Part shown: positions 1-11,638 of the stretch, piece after piece
Numbering within the stretch: position 1 is the stretch's first letter
How the letters are laid out: every line of letters starts with the position of its first letter
Origin: Galeopsis tetrahit
Lineage: Eukaryota > Streptophyta > Magnoliopsida > Lamiales > Lamiaceae
NCBI GenBank assembly: GCA_963675135.1
Contig: OY776120.1
Location: 20,550,001 to 20,614,000, forward strand
Direction of reading: 5' to 3'
DNA: 64,000 nt
Program-made: the position numbers and the translations under genes
Notes under the pieces: generated by a model
What the model was told of the DNA's origin: nothing
Database searches by the model: none
The model's input: only the letters and a program-made list of their open reading frames with translations

Positions 1-288
1 TTTTGAGTCTTGTTTACTACAGAGTAATAGTTTGACTGTTGTGTAAATCCCAAAATACTTCAATTTCTTGCAATCTATATATAAAAGCACTATGAATGTA
101 ATTTAGATACTTGGAAGCATATTCTAAATCCCAAAATACTTCAATCAACTGTTCTACTGGATTTGGATGAACATTACAACAATACATGAATCGAAGAATA
201 AAAATCAGTCAATCGAAAGACAAAATATAAAGGAGCTTGATGATCTGTATATATTTTTTTATTTAAAGGCGAGAAAAGTAAAACAAAT

Positions 289-489
289 GGTAAAGTCTAG
301 TATGCACTCGAGTGCATGCTGTGCACCCTAGTCCATGTGCACTTTTCAGTTTACTGACTTACACTTTTTGGTAATGGTGTTGCACTTTTCAATTATTACT
401 CATTTACCAAAAAGTGTAAGTCAGTAAACTGAAAAGTGCACATAGACTAGGGTGCACAGCATGCACTCGAGTTCATAGCAGACCAACCC
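289..489. mobile_element. Foldback MITE, probably Mutator-type
   Basis: Two 80-bp arms (295-374 and 404-483) are near-perfect reverse complements separated by a 29-bp loop; the arms contain GCATGCTGTGCACCCTAGTC and its complement. The 9-bp direct repeat AAAACAAAT (280-288 and 490-498) brackets the structure, which fits the 9-bp target duplication of Mutator-like elements. The A-rich repeat could partly be chance. There is no coding capacity. The high arm identity suggests a fairly recent insertion or strong hairpin homogenisation. Confidence 0.65.
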
Positions 490-582
490 AAAACAAATCT
501 AGCAGTCGCCTCACATAACCATATCTTTAACGGATACATACATATAAGATTAATTACAGAAGCATGGCATCAGGAATGTGGT

Positions 583-885
583 CTAATTGTTCCTCCATCC
601 TTTCCTTTTTATTTTTATATAACCAGAAAGCTCCAGTATGCCTTCTTCATCAATTGCATATATCACATGTAGGATCAACGCATGAAGAATGAGGTTTCTG
701 CATCATTATAAACACCAATATTATTATTTAACCTGTCTGTAATTTTATGGGACTAAAAATATGAATCAAATTATAAATACCATATCATCATCAATTTATC
801 AGATTACAATACCTGCAGGAGTATTTGCAACTCTTCAAGGTGCGCAAGAAGTTGTAAATTCCCGTTTCTTCATACAGCGTAAAAG
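583..885 (-). CDS. Two exon-like segments, 3' end of an unidentified host gene
   Basis: On the minus strand, 885-813 reads YEETGIYNFLRTLKSC and ends at a good donor (CTGCAG|GTATTG). A 115-bp intron-like gap follows, with acceptor GATGCAG at 698-699. Then 697-583 continues in the same phase as NLILHALILHVIYAIDEEG and ends at TAG (583-585). The phase match across the gap and the splice signals support real exons, but I do not recognise the protein. The upstream exons are not resolved; a weaker candidate with donor ATG|GTAAGTTCG lies around 1060-1150. It could be a gene fragment carried by a DNA transposon. Confidence 0.35.
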
Positions 886-1287
886 CTTGTTATTTGTTCT
901 GATATAATTTATAGTGGAATAACTACATAAGATATGTAAATCAATTGATGTTATTATGAAATTTACTTAATTCAATCTATATATCAAGCATGGCGTACAA
1001 AGTCAACAACATGCTTACAATAACATCAAAACTTAATCAACCTTTATTCGAACTTACCATACATAGGAAAACAATAGGAGGCTGGCAAACAATAACCACA
1101 AAAGTTTCCCCCTTGAATCCATCATAAAAAATCCTACAATCACTGATTTTGCCAAGGTCTACTATCACTACAGATGATACATGCCCTACTTATGGAACTC
1201 TCGTCTGAACTAAACCCTTCAGTTTCGTGATTTCAGATTGGGTGAAAATATAAGTTGCTAGAACGCAATATGTTGGTAAGGGTTTAG
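886..1287. other. Host intergenic or intronic sequence left of the retrotransposon stack
   Basis: No confident gene. It contains one arm (1201-1219) of a 19-bp inverted repeat. The other arm is split by the element D insertion into 1278-1287 and 52482-52490. The 5-bp target duplication of D (TTTAG) is 1283-1287. Confidence 0.6.
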
Positions 1288-2775
1288 TGTTGGGTTTTCG
1301 AGGTACGAACACCATGCTCGTAGCAGCGGAAGTTGGAAATTTTGTTCACCAATACAGAGTCCTGATATGACTGTATAACATAATTGAAGGATAATTAAAG
1401 CGTTAAATAATCCTTACAGTAATTCGTATTCGAGATCCTCTACTACGGTATCCACGTAATCCTCGTCTACGAACTTGTGATCCAAATTGGAATTCTCTAA
1501 AAGAATTCGCTAGGAGAATTCTATAAAGAGAACCGGAGAAATATTATGAGTGATAAAATTGTTACTACTCAGAACCTCTAACCCTAGAAGTATTTATATA
1601 GTAAAACTGAAACCCTGTCTGTGCACATGGGCTTGAGCCCAAGTATATATTTTACCATATTTATGATATACATAATATATCATCTTATTAATTAAATCTA
1701 ATTTAATTAAATAAATTATAATTCTATTAAATAGAATTATTCTATATTTCTCCATAAATTAAATATCTTGACCAAATCAAATATTTAATTCATCCAACTT
1801 TAATTCGTAAATTAGGACTACTTGTTGTGTGACCCATAGGCCCTCACATATCAAGCGATTAGTCAAACTAACGGTCTTAGCAGAACCCTAGACAATGAAC
1901 CAGACAATCTCAATATGTGAGGTACGTTGCGAGGAAATAGCAACAACCTGTAATGTGAAGCTCACAATGATATGATCCTTTCATTCACGAATACTCCGAT
2001 TAAATCTAGAACATGATGATGTGTCTATTCCAATAATTTAATCATGTTATCTCATTCTACTAATTGATCACATTGTCGCATTTGAACACCATTCCAAATG
2101 TGACGTGCATTGGCCAATGACTAACGATCCAATTAGTTATGAGAAGACGAGTATTCTCTCTAAATCTATTTGAGGAATGAATCCTATTCTTGGCTCAACT
2201 ACCGCGCACATGTACTTTATGGTGTGCCCAACACATGCCTAATCTACCCCGTTAGGAGTGCAAGCGTCGGTCATGGTCAAAGCCCATCACCCCATACATA
2301 TCGCGTGTATTGACCTCAAGTCGAAGGACATTACATTGCTCCACAAATCGATATTCCCGTAGACATGTAAATAGAATACACCAAACGATTTCTCGATTGG
2401 GCAAGCCAATACTCTCAAAGTATACGTGCATCCATCATGAGATACCTAGTATCTCGTAGTTGTGAGAACCACTACATCCTCTAAGGATATGATGCAGATC
2501 GCACACCAATCTCAATTGCATCATCGATATCCCAATCTCGATGATCCTTGATTGGGGCTACTTTAAGAACCATGATATAGTCAATCGAGATCTCACATCT
2601 CAATGACATCATTGGTTCATGGGAACACATATAAGAATAAATGCAAACAATCAAACATAACATTCTATAAGTGTATCACCGAATATTATTACGAAAGTTA
2701 ATAATACTTAAATAACTGAATATGATCAAGTACAATGTCCTTATAATGATTGTCTCTAGGACATCTATACTAACA
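1288..2775 (-). repeat. 3' LTR of element D
   Basis: 1488 bp, read on the minus strand from TGTTAGTATAGATGTCC (2775 downward) to CCCAACA (1288). A TATA-like ACTATATAAATA lies near 1594-1605. The polypurine tract AAGTGGGAGAT abuts its start at 2776-2786. Its first 207 bp recur at 52270-52476. Confidence 0.9.
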
Positions 2776-4001
2776 ATCTCCCACTTGGACTAGACTGATA
2801 CAACAATGTACTCAGCTTTATTGGACGACTGACACTCGGAACTACCCCTAGTTCTTTCAAGAACTCTAAAATCCAGACAGCCCATTTCGTGGCTTCTGAT
2901 ACAGCAATGTACTCAGCTTCAGTTGTTGAATATGCAGAGGTTTCTTGCTTGGAACTATTCCAGCTCACCGTTCTGCTATTGAGTGTAAATGCATTACTTG
3001 ACTGAGACCTGTAGTCATCGCAGACAGACTGGAAACTAGCATTAGTGAATCCAGTCACTACTAGTTCTGGTTGTCCACCATAGACTAGGAAACATTCCTT
3101 AGTTCGTCTAAGATACTTAAGGATGTTCTTAACAGCAATCCAATGAGTTCACCTGAATTCTGCTGGTATCTACCAGTAATGCTAATAGCGTAGGCCACAT
3201 CGAGCCTGGTGCAATTCATGACATACATGATTGACCCATTAGTCGATGCATATGAGACACTCTTCATGCACTCGATTTCAACTTTCTTAGAAGGACAATC
3301 CTTTCTTGAAAGTTTAATCCCATGAATCGCAAGCAGAAAACCTCTCTTAGAGTTCTCCATAGAAAAATGCCTTAGCACCTCATCTATGCAGGTGGATTTT
3401 GAGAGCCCAAACATCTTTCTAGATTTATCTCTATAAATCTTTATGCCAAGGATGTAACAGGCTTCACCCATATCCTTCATCATGAAGATCTTGGACAACC
3501 AATCTTTTATGGATTGTATTAGCAGGATCTTCCTTATTTCTGACAAAGTCAAACCATTTGACAACTTCATTAAAATGGATATTCTAACTCCTAAAGGCTT
3601 GCTTCAGCTCGCCTCTCTGAATTGATATCTAATATCACTTCAGAATAAGTCGTAGGATCATCTTTGTCCGGGATTTCCACGTCATCATGCTCCTCCAAAA
3701 GGAAACTAAATCTGACGGGTAGACGACGATTCCTAGTAGACTTACGGAGTAACGTTTGTGCAGGCTGTACATTCTGATCATGAGGAGGTTCTTCAACGAT
3801 GATCTAATCAACACTTGGAGAATTCTCAGGAGCTACGCTTTCTAGCATCTCCTGAGCAAGAGATTGAACGATGTCTAAATCGTTCTCATTTAGCATATTC
3901 GAGATTTCTTGCGTATGCGAGATATCCCTAATTACGCTCCCACCGGCTAGAAGACGATCACATAGTGATAGGCTCCCACCATGAGAGTCATTGAATGCTC
4001 C
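2776..4001 (-). pseudogene. Element D pol remnant (RT thumb and RNase H)
   Basis: The minus-strand frames are broken. About 3085-3570 encodes the RT connection region (MKDMGEACYILGIKIYRD), and 2776-3040 encodes RNase H with the copia signature SSKQETSAYSTTEAEY. Around 3600-3830 is the linker between integrase and RT. The RT palm with the YVDD box is absent, so D pol was deleted internally. At 4002 the sequence is cut by the A1 insertion, and the 5' part of pol, gag and the primer-binding site are gone. Confidence 0.75.
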
Positions 4002-5303
4002 TGTAGGTCCCTAAGTTGAGTTTAATAACGAGTAAGCTAGTGAAAATGTCTAGAGGGGGGTGAATAGACTTTTCAAAAATCTTTCGATATATCAAAGTAC
4101 GATGCGGAAATCAGAATATATCAATGAGCCCAATTCTAGTTTATACTCTCAACTTATTTCAAGAACTCTGTTCTATGTATATTCAACTAATCTTGTTCAG
4201 ATAAGTAATTCAATCAATCAAACAATTAATCAATTAAACAACAAACAAAACAGTAAAGTAAATCAAACACGAGATTTATAGTGGTTCGACAACTTGTCTA
4301 CATCCACTCTCACAACCCAGTTGTGAAATTCTTATTAACTCGTCCAATGGAGTAATATGTTCTTGTAGCTTTAAGTCACAAGAAATAAGACTTAGATCTT
4401 CTCGACAACACTACGAAGTGCCTCTTCGATCTTACTAGCTATTTTACAAGTAACTAGCAACTTGAAACAGTAAACAAAAATAAAACTTCTCTTCGTTCAG
4501 TAGTAGCCTTCTTTGATCTTCACTTGACTTGTGCAGCTTCACTTTCTGAATTTCAAACTCTGAGAGTAATTTCTTCTTTGAATCTTCAATAATGCTTGTG
4601 TATGCAGTAGTATCAGTAGTCACTAATGAATGAATACCTTGGGGTATATATAGACTTCTAATTCAAGAACTTTCAGTTGTGTAACAACCTTTTTCTTGAA
4701 AACTAACTTGTAACTGATTCTTTTTATCCTTTAACGCGTTTCTTCAGTTAATTAGTTATTCCTTAACTAATTCTTCAATCCTTCTCTTCAATACGCGTTT
4801 CTGTAACTAACTTCAAGTTGACCTGTCTTGTTGAGTCGCACCTGTCTTGTCCAGTAGTAGTAGACTTCGTCTTCTACTTGTCTTGTGCAGTAGACTTCTT
4901 CAGATTACAACATAGAACTAATCTAGTCCTATCATCTAATCCTAACAAGACTATTACATTACATTAAGCTTTTAGCTTAGTCAACTTAAAACTATACAAA
5001 CAATCTATCTATTACATTCAAAAATTATGAGCTCTATACAATAATCATCCATAGCTCAATAACAATCTAATCAGTTAATATAAACACGTATGAAGTACTT
5101 ATAAAATGTACTTATGTTTTGAAATGTAAACAATACTTGTCTTTCCAATGTGAACTCTACTGTTTTTGTTCAAGATGACCCTTCTCAACTAGACTAGATC
5201 AGTCAACACTTAGAAAATATTCAAACTACTTTTGGCTTATCAAAACTTCATCTTTTATCTTTTATCATCATTTAGGACTTGTTCTAGGATTCATATCCCA
5301 ACA
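4002..5303 (-). repeat. 3' LTR of A1
   Basis: 1302 bp, beginning TGTTGGGATATGAATCC and ending GGGACCTACA on the minus strand. It is clearly the same family as the A2 LTRs (28784-30084, 40511-41812). A TATA-like TATATATA is near 4644-4653. The polypurine tract AAAAAGGGGGAAAT adjoins it at 5304-5317. Confidence 0.92.
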
Positions 5304-5490
5304 ATTTCCCCCTTTTTGATGAAGCCAAAACTACTTGAATCTTTTCATAATAGTAGACTAGTTAAGTAGTTATCTTGTCTTAACACCAAATAGTACTTTA
5401 TCTTTTCATTCATTTAAGATAAGAACAGTAGATATTACACATACTCAAAACAAATCAAAAATTATATACTAAGCAATTAGACCATATAAT

Positions 5491-8400
5491 CTAATCTGAA
5501 AGAGTACCTCCTTCTGGATTTGAAACACAGAAAGCATCAAGGAGTCTCCTGTGAATAACTCTGATATGGTCATCATCTTCAATCTTCTCTTTCTCAAGTA
5601 GCTCTTCTTCAAATTTTTTGATTTGATTAAAATCAACCCTTCTACCAGAACTTGTCATAGGACATTTCCATTTTGGAAATTCAGGAACAAGAATGTTGAA
5701 ATTTGCTCCAGCAGATATCCTTAAAATTAGATGCCATAGTAGCTTGTTCTGGCCTTCCATAAACCTGTCAAACATAGAATACAGCTCATCTGGACTCTCA
5801 GAATCACCATACTTACGAATAATCCAGTGATCAAGTTCCTATTGCCTCTTCACTTTCATCCATTCAGATCGATGTTCTTTATCTATGAAGTAGTCAATGA
5901 ACTGATCTTCCATCTGATCTTCATCTGCCTTCAACTTCTGCAAATTCTCAATATGTTTTCCAACTTTCTTCTTGCTTGCATAATGAGCTTCATCACTTGG
6001 ATCAACAACCTTCTGCTTCTTCACTTTAGTTGTTGTTTCTACTTCTTTCGGTTCTTCTATATGAATAGATTTCCTTTTTGACATTTGTCGAGTCTGAACT
6101 TCAGCTTCAGGAGATGCAACTTCTTTGCCCTTCTCCTTCTTCTTCAACTCATCTGCTTCAGCCTTAGCTTGCTCAAGTTCTGCAGTTTTAACCAACCTGC
6201 CTTTCCCTTTCTTAGGCCTTCTGAGATCTTGCATAACTTCAGCAGCTTTCTTAGCTTCTGGTTCAGCACTGGACTTAGCTTTTTCACTTTCAACAACAAT
6301 AACATTAACTCGACTTGTCTCTTCCCCCTTTTTGGCTTCATCAGTCGCTTGGAGAGAGAAAAGAGAAGTGAAACGAGTCATCTCTTCAAACATAGCTTGC
6401 TTCATAAGGTTCGTAGCTCTTTCAATCTGTTTTTCATGAGAACCATTTTGACTTAACTTGTCCAGCTTGGTCGCCACCAACTCCAGCTTTTGAGTAGACA
6501 AGTTTAACTCATTCTTAAAATGTGTTGCAGTCAGACGTAACTTCTTGTTCTCTTCAGTCATAGCACTAATAATTTCTCTGGCTTGTGCTAACTGATCATA
6601 AGCTTCCTTCCTTTGAACATCAGCAACCTCGATTCTGGCTCTATAGACTCTTTCCATCTTCCTGGATTCAGTAGCTAACACACGAGCAAAATCACCTGAG
6701 CTTTTCTCCGAATATTCAACTTGATCTTGGAGAAATCCTTCAATTTGATCAAACATCGCTTGCCTGAAATCAACATCCAACTGGTTGACCTCATTCATGA
6801 TCATCTCTTTTGAACTAGTCACAAGGACACTATTCTGTTCAACAAGAGTCTTCTTTAACTCAGATTTGAGAAATTCATCGATAGACGACTTGATGACAGC
6901 CTTCAAGTCTTCTTTCAACTCATCTATTGAAGCAGCTGGGATAGCTTGAGATGATTGCCCAACTTCTTCATGAGTAGCTTCTTCCATAATCACATCCTCA
7001 ACAATAGATATGACATCAACCATCTGTCCTTCAGGAATAGTAGTTAAGACCTCGTCCTCCACTACTTCAGCTCCAATAACACTTCCAGCAATGGCCTTTA
7101 AACTAGGTAATGGACAATAAGGCACTATAGCCATCTTAGCTTCTCTTACCTTTCTTTCAGCATCAGCCAATTCCTTTTTCAACGAGGCATGCAATTTCTC
7201 CATGTATCCACAAATTTCGGTGGGAAGCAATAGATCAGTATATCGATTGATAAAAGCAAAATCTGACCTTGGACTGTCAGCATGATCGACTTGAAATCTG
7301 AACACAATGCCTCTCAACTGGTCGGAGACATTGTCTAACTCCACTATAGGATCAGTGGACTGAATCTCCTCAGCTGGTGTAGCTTTAACCATAACTACAT
7401 CCTTTTCAAAATCAGCTTCCGAAACTTGAACACCCATATTAAATTGCGATTCTGAACACATCAAGTCATCAGAAATGTTCAACAATCTCGAACACCACTG
7501 TTCTTCTTTTGTTCCATTTCCCAATCCATGAAGTTGGAGATGCCACCTTTTCCTAAGATGACTTCAAAAAGGTCATCTGTGCCGGACTTCTTCAATGCCA
7601 CCCAAGTGCATATTCTTAGAAGTTTTTCAAATTGCTCTGAGGAGTAGTCGACTTCGACACACGAGAGTTATTTCTTCAAATTCCTACACATCTTCGAACG
7701 AACTCTCTTTTCTCTTAAGCACATAGGATAATACACTAAGGATTCAAATCTGACTTCAGACGGGGTCTGAGTAGGTGGGGTCCCTATCTCAGTTGTTGTA
7801 GTGGCAACTGGCGTCTTATCTGAAGTAGATGGGTTAAGGGGTTCAACATATTCTGTTGAGGAAAGAGAGAGAGTTTGGTCTAGGCCTAGATCGATGTGAT
7901 CTAGCCTTGGTTCGAATAGTTGAGAGAGATAGAGGAGTAGAAAAATCGTGAGAAGAGGTACCAACATGAGGACTCAACTCTTCTGGTGGAGGAGGTGTTC
8001 CAATTCTGACTAGTTTGTATAACTCTGGAACTTAAGCACTTGGCTCCTTCTCTTGATCAGACTGCTCTTCTGAATGAGTCTCCTCCGAAGTAGCTGTACT
8101 AGACTCAGCCTTTGTAACTTCCTCTGATTCTTCCTCTTCGGACCCATCTTGTAAAGAACTAGAAGAGTTAGCATACGGCAAAACATCTGAATCATCATAC
8201 TGAACTTGCCTTGGGGCAGCTGACCTTGCAGCAGCCTGCTTCCTCATTGCCTCTATCTTCAGATAGAACTTAAGGGGATGAAAAGGCTTTCCCTTACTCC
8301 AATCAGACTTGTTTGGCATCAGTAGAGGGAGTAAAATACTCAGCTTGTTACCATATCCGACCACATGCGATACCACCCAATTGCGAGTATCAATGTCCAC

Positions 8401-9036
8401 CCGAACACTTCTTTCGAAGTACATCATCTGGTCAGCTATCAGTTTAAACCAATTACCCTCCGTAATTCCATCACATATCGCTGCCATTACCCTAGTTTTA
8501 GACTGAGTAACAGAATCATGCGAGCCAGTGGCACATAGTAGAATCTTGCTTGCTATGTCCAGTAGGGTGCGATACTTTTCCAAGAGTTCTGACTTCTTGA
8601 CAGCGGGAGCCTTGCCATCTGGTTTAAGCCTCATTTTCTTACCACAGAAGATACTCATATACCTCATCTCCTGACCTTCAACATATTTTTCAACATCAAT
8701 CGTTCCGATGGGCAATTTCAACCTTTCGAACAGAACTTCTCGAGTGATTTCCACTCGACTTCCACCAATAAAGGATTCAACTGTGTCTCCTCGTCTGTTG
8801 GCGTTGGCATAGAATTCCAGTACTTCCTCCTCCAAGACAACTTGAGGAAACGTCTCCAAGTAAGGTTTTAGGCCGCATCTGGTGCATTTGGTCAAGATTT
8901 CTGCATTTCCCTCTTTGTGATTTCCTTTGAAGAACACAGATGGTTCAACATGCACTTTGTTGTCGTTGATGTATCTGCCTAGATCGAATGGAGCCTGTAT
9001 GTTGGTGCTCACATCGAAAATAGATCGAATCGACAT
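5491..9036 (-). pseudogene. A1 accessory (third) ORF, degenerate
   Basis: It starts at ATG 9036-9034 (MSIRSIFDVSTNIQAP) and ends at TAG/TAA near 5491. The first ~330 residues carry a domain resembling the 'putative plant transposon protein' family (EFYANANRRGDTVESF). After it come an acidic/proline-rich linker and long coiled coils rich in K, E and A. Compared with A2 it has in-frame stops at 8032-8034, near 7668 and at 5839-5841 (a TGG-to-TAG change), plus a deletion in the linker around 7900. I see no signal peptide or membrane segment, so despite its env-like position it does not look like an envelope protein. Its function is unknown. Confidence 0.75.
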
Positions 9037-9958
9037 GGTGATAAGTTTGTTATGAACAAGAGAATTGAATATGCAATAAATCAAATGTTTTGAGAGTAGT
9101 AGAGGTATGAAAACGTAGGGTAAGATGTGTGCAAGTGTTGGGTTTTGTTCAAAACAGAATTTCTGATCCAATGGCCAAGATCGAAGGATCAGATCCAACG
9201 GTCGGGACTTTTGGTATTCAGTTACGGAACCGAGAATATAATGTGATTTGATATTGAAAAATTTGAAATCCGCCTCTTTTTAGTTTTGGCAGAGGAGTGA
9301 ATTCATCCGACCTAGTATAGATGAGTGCGAACTGAGTGTATACACTTCATTAAATGGGAGTGTATAAATCCAATTCTAGAATATTCAAATTTTAGTACTA
9401 TCAAATTACTTTAATACCCTTAATTCGTTTTGAATAAACACTTAACATATTTTAATCAAGAGAGCACTTAACTTGTCTGTTCGAGTCCATCCAGAACAGA
9501 TGAGTAGGCCTAAGCTTTATAAGTCGAGTAGGCTTAAGTGCACAAGACGAGTACTCTTATGAACACCAGTCGAGTTCCCCCTTCGACTGTGCTTGTCTAT
9601 TCTGAATGTCGAACAACTTTATGTACCTGTCTTTATCTTTTGTAACACGTAATCGTAGGTACAAGTAGAGTAGAATAAATAAGATGCATATCAATGTAAA
9701 GCAATGATCAAGGTTTTGAACCAGATGACTGTTAACAAACATAAGGGTTAACATAAGGATATTTAAGAAATCAATGATTCCCCCTTAAATGTTTTATTCC
9801 CTTAGTATTACCCTCAGCTTTACCAGCTTCCTCATCGGGTTATTTGGTCATCTAGTCTAGCCTTGTATACCTGTCTTTTGAGTGATTTAGTCGAGTGCTC
9901 TGATCTAGTGATCTTGTCTCCTTATTTCTTTGATGTACCTGTCTGGTTAGTTCATAGT
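9037..9958 (-). other. Post-pol spacer of A1
   Basis: Non-coding region between pol and the accessory ORF, homologous to 23257-24140 (A3) and 35759-36665 (A2). It carries two conserved purine tracts, seen as TTCCCCCTT at 9575-9583 and 9780-9787. The left limit of element B is at 9959. Confidence 0.7.
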
Positions 9959-11413
9959 TGTTGGTCCCTGAACGAGTAGTGAATGGGATTAAAGTCTAGA
10001 GGGGAGGGGTGAATAGACTTTAAAACTTTTTCAAGAGAGTTGGGAACCTCTTCTGATTGCTATGTCAACTAGACTACAAGTCTGCTGGTCCAGATGACTA
10101 TAGTGATCTGATAGAGAAGGTTATATGCGGAATTATGGTAGGCCTTGTTTAGACTCGTTCTTTTGTTTCTTGTGAAAGTGTTTAACTTGTTTTCTTTAAT
10201 GAAAGTACTCAGTTGATGCTGGTTTGAAAGCTGTGGCCTTGTTTTGAAGAATATTGAAATCACAGTATGCACTATATAATAGTTAATGAAATGACAGAAT
10301 GTAAAGTGCAATAAGTAAATAACACAAGGTTTATAGTGGTTCGGATATACGATCCTACGTCCACTCTCACGTCCTAACGTGATATTTAATCCCTTTAATT
10401 TACCGCAAATTACAAGGGACTTGACCTTTATAGTCCCAAGGATAGGACTTTGAGATCTGAGCCGTCCTAACAGCTACGGTCTCCACAAGTGATTGTAAGC
10501 ACTTGCACTTTGAGGGTTTTCAAAAACTTTAACCTTTCGGAGAGGGTTTGGGGTTTTTGAAGTGTATCCAACTAATGGTTCAAGCTTATAATTTGCTTAA
10601 CCACTTTGCCTAAAACAAATGATATACAATATGAACAGGTTTCAGGTTCTTATGGGTTGGATAGAAATCACTTAAGAGCTATGGATAATCTAATGGATTC
10701 TGGCTCTTTGAGAACTCTTGGGACAATATGACTTTAGCTTGATTGCTTGCTAGACTTGTTGAATTCTCTCGTTGTGACTTCGTACTTGTGATTTCTCATC
10801 CTATTGTATTTATAGTGGTGATTGCTTGCAACTAGCCGTTGGAGTTGACTAGCCGTTGGGGCAATCTTTCCATAATGGCTTGATTTCTTGATTCCAGTCG
10901 CTTGATTGCTTCAATCTTGGGATCATGTCAATCTTCTAAATAAGGTAGGTCTTTGTTTAAACTGCAAGATGACTTTGGAATCAGCCGAGTCCTGGAAGAA
11001 CACATAGTCTTCTGATCTGAGCTTCTAGTCTTCTGACTACTCTTCTGGCCTTGTGTCTTCTGTCTTTTGATATCAGCAGAGTAAAACTCTTCTGATCTGG
11101 CAATTCTTTGTCCTGCTTTAGGCCATCTTCAATCTGGGACTCCATCAGTTAAGTAGGTATACAAGCACCTTACTTGACTGGTCTTCAAGGATCTCCTAGT
11201 CTTCATGTCTTCTACTCTTCTCATCTTGAGGGAGCGCATGTAAGCCGGGACTGTGCTGATCAGCTGATATCTATATAGTTGATCACACAAGACTAGTCTA
11301 AGTTGTTCTATACAAAGTCAGTTGATCCTATTACATTTATAAACTCTAAGTGTTTTGGCCATCAAAACTATTCTAACATCAAGTGGGGCTTAGGGTGAAT
11401 TTATATCCCAACA
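9959..11413 (-). repeat. 3' LTR of B
   Basis: 1455 bp, TGTTGGGATATAAATTC...GGGACCAACA on the minus strand. A TATA-like CTATAAATACA is near 10803-10813. The polypurine tract AAAAAGGGGGAAAT adjoins at 11414-11427. It shares only short stretches with the A LTRs, mainly at the two ends and around the TATA-downstream block (GGTTCGGA, CCTCTAGAC). Confidence 0.9.
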
Positions 11414-11638
11414 ATTTCCCCCTTTTTGATGAAGCCAAAACTATATATGATAAATGCTCTTAATAAGATAAGATAGGAGTTTATAAACTTCATAAAAACT
11501 GAAGTATCTGATGAAGACAATGAGAGTTTGTCTTGAAAGAAAAGAGAACTAAACTTGAATATATATAGAGCTTTTACAGATTACAAGTAATAGTTTCTTT
11601 AAAGCTTTGAAAGTGGTCTTCATCAGGTCTTCTGATCT

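Larger units (their letters stand above)
4002..9958 (-). mobile_element. A1: 3' half of a Sirevirus-like element
   Basis: Contains, from right to left, the post-pol spacer (9037-9958), a degenerate accessory ORF (5491-9036), a polypurine tract (5304-5320) and the 3' LTR (4002-5303). Pol, gag and the 5' LTR are missing. The right edge is the insertion site of element B, just after where pol should have ended. It is inserted in D pol; the left flank GCTCC (3997-4001) has no partner because the other end was deleted. Confidence 0.85.

Noticed and set aside
2481..2663. Small minus-strand ORF in the D LTR
   Set aside because: It lies wholly inside an LTR, shows no domain, and is repeated only as LTR sequence.
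5827..6456. Plus-strand ORFs opposite the accessory coiled coils (also 13340-14010, 18162-18947, 39170-40005)
   Set aside because: Low-complexity antisense frames rich in Ser, Phe and Leu, produced by the Lys/Glu codons of the coding strand.
5491..9036. The third ORF as a retroviral-type envelope gene
   Set aside because: No signal peptide, membrane anchor or cleavage-site pattern is visible. The protein is charged and coiled-coil.
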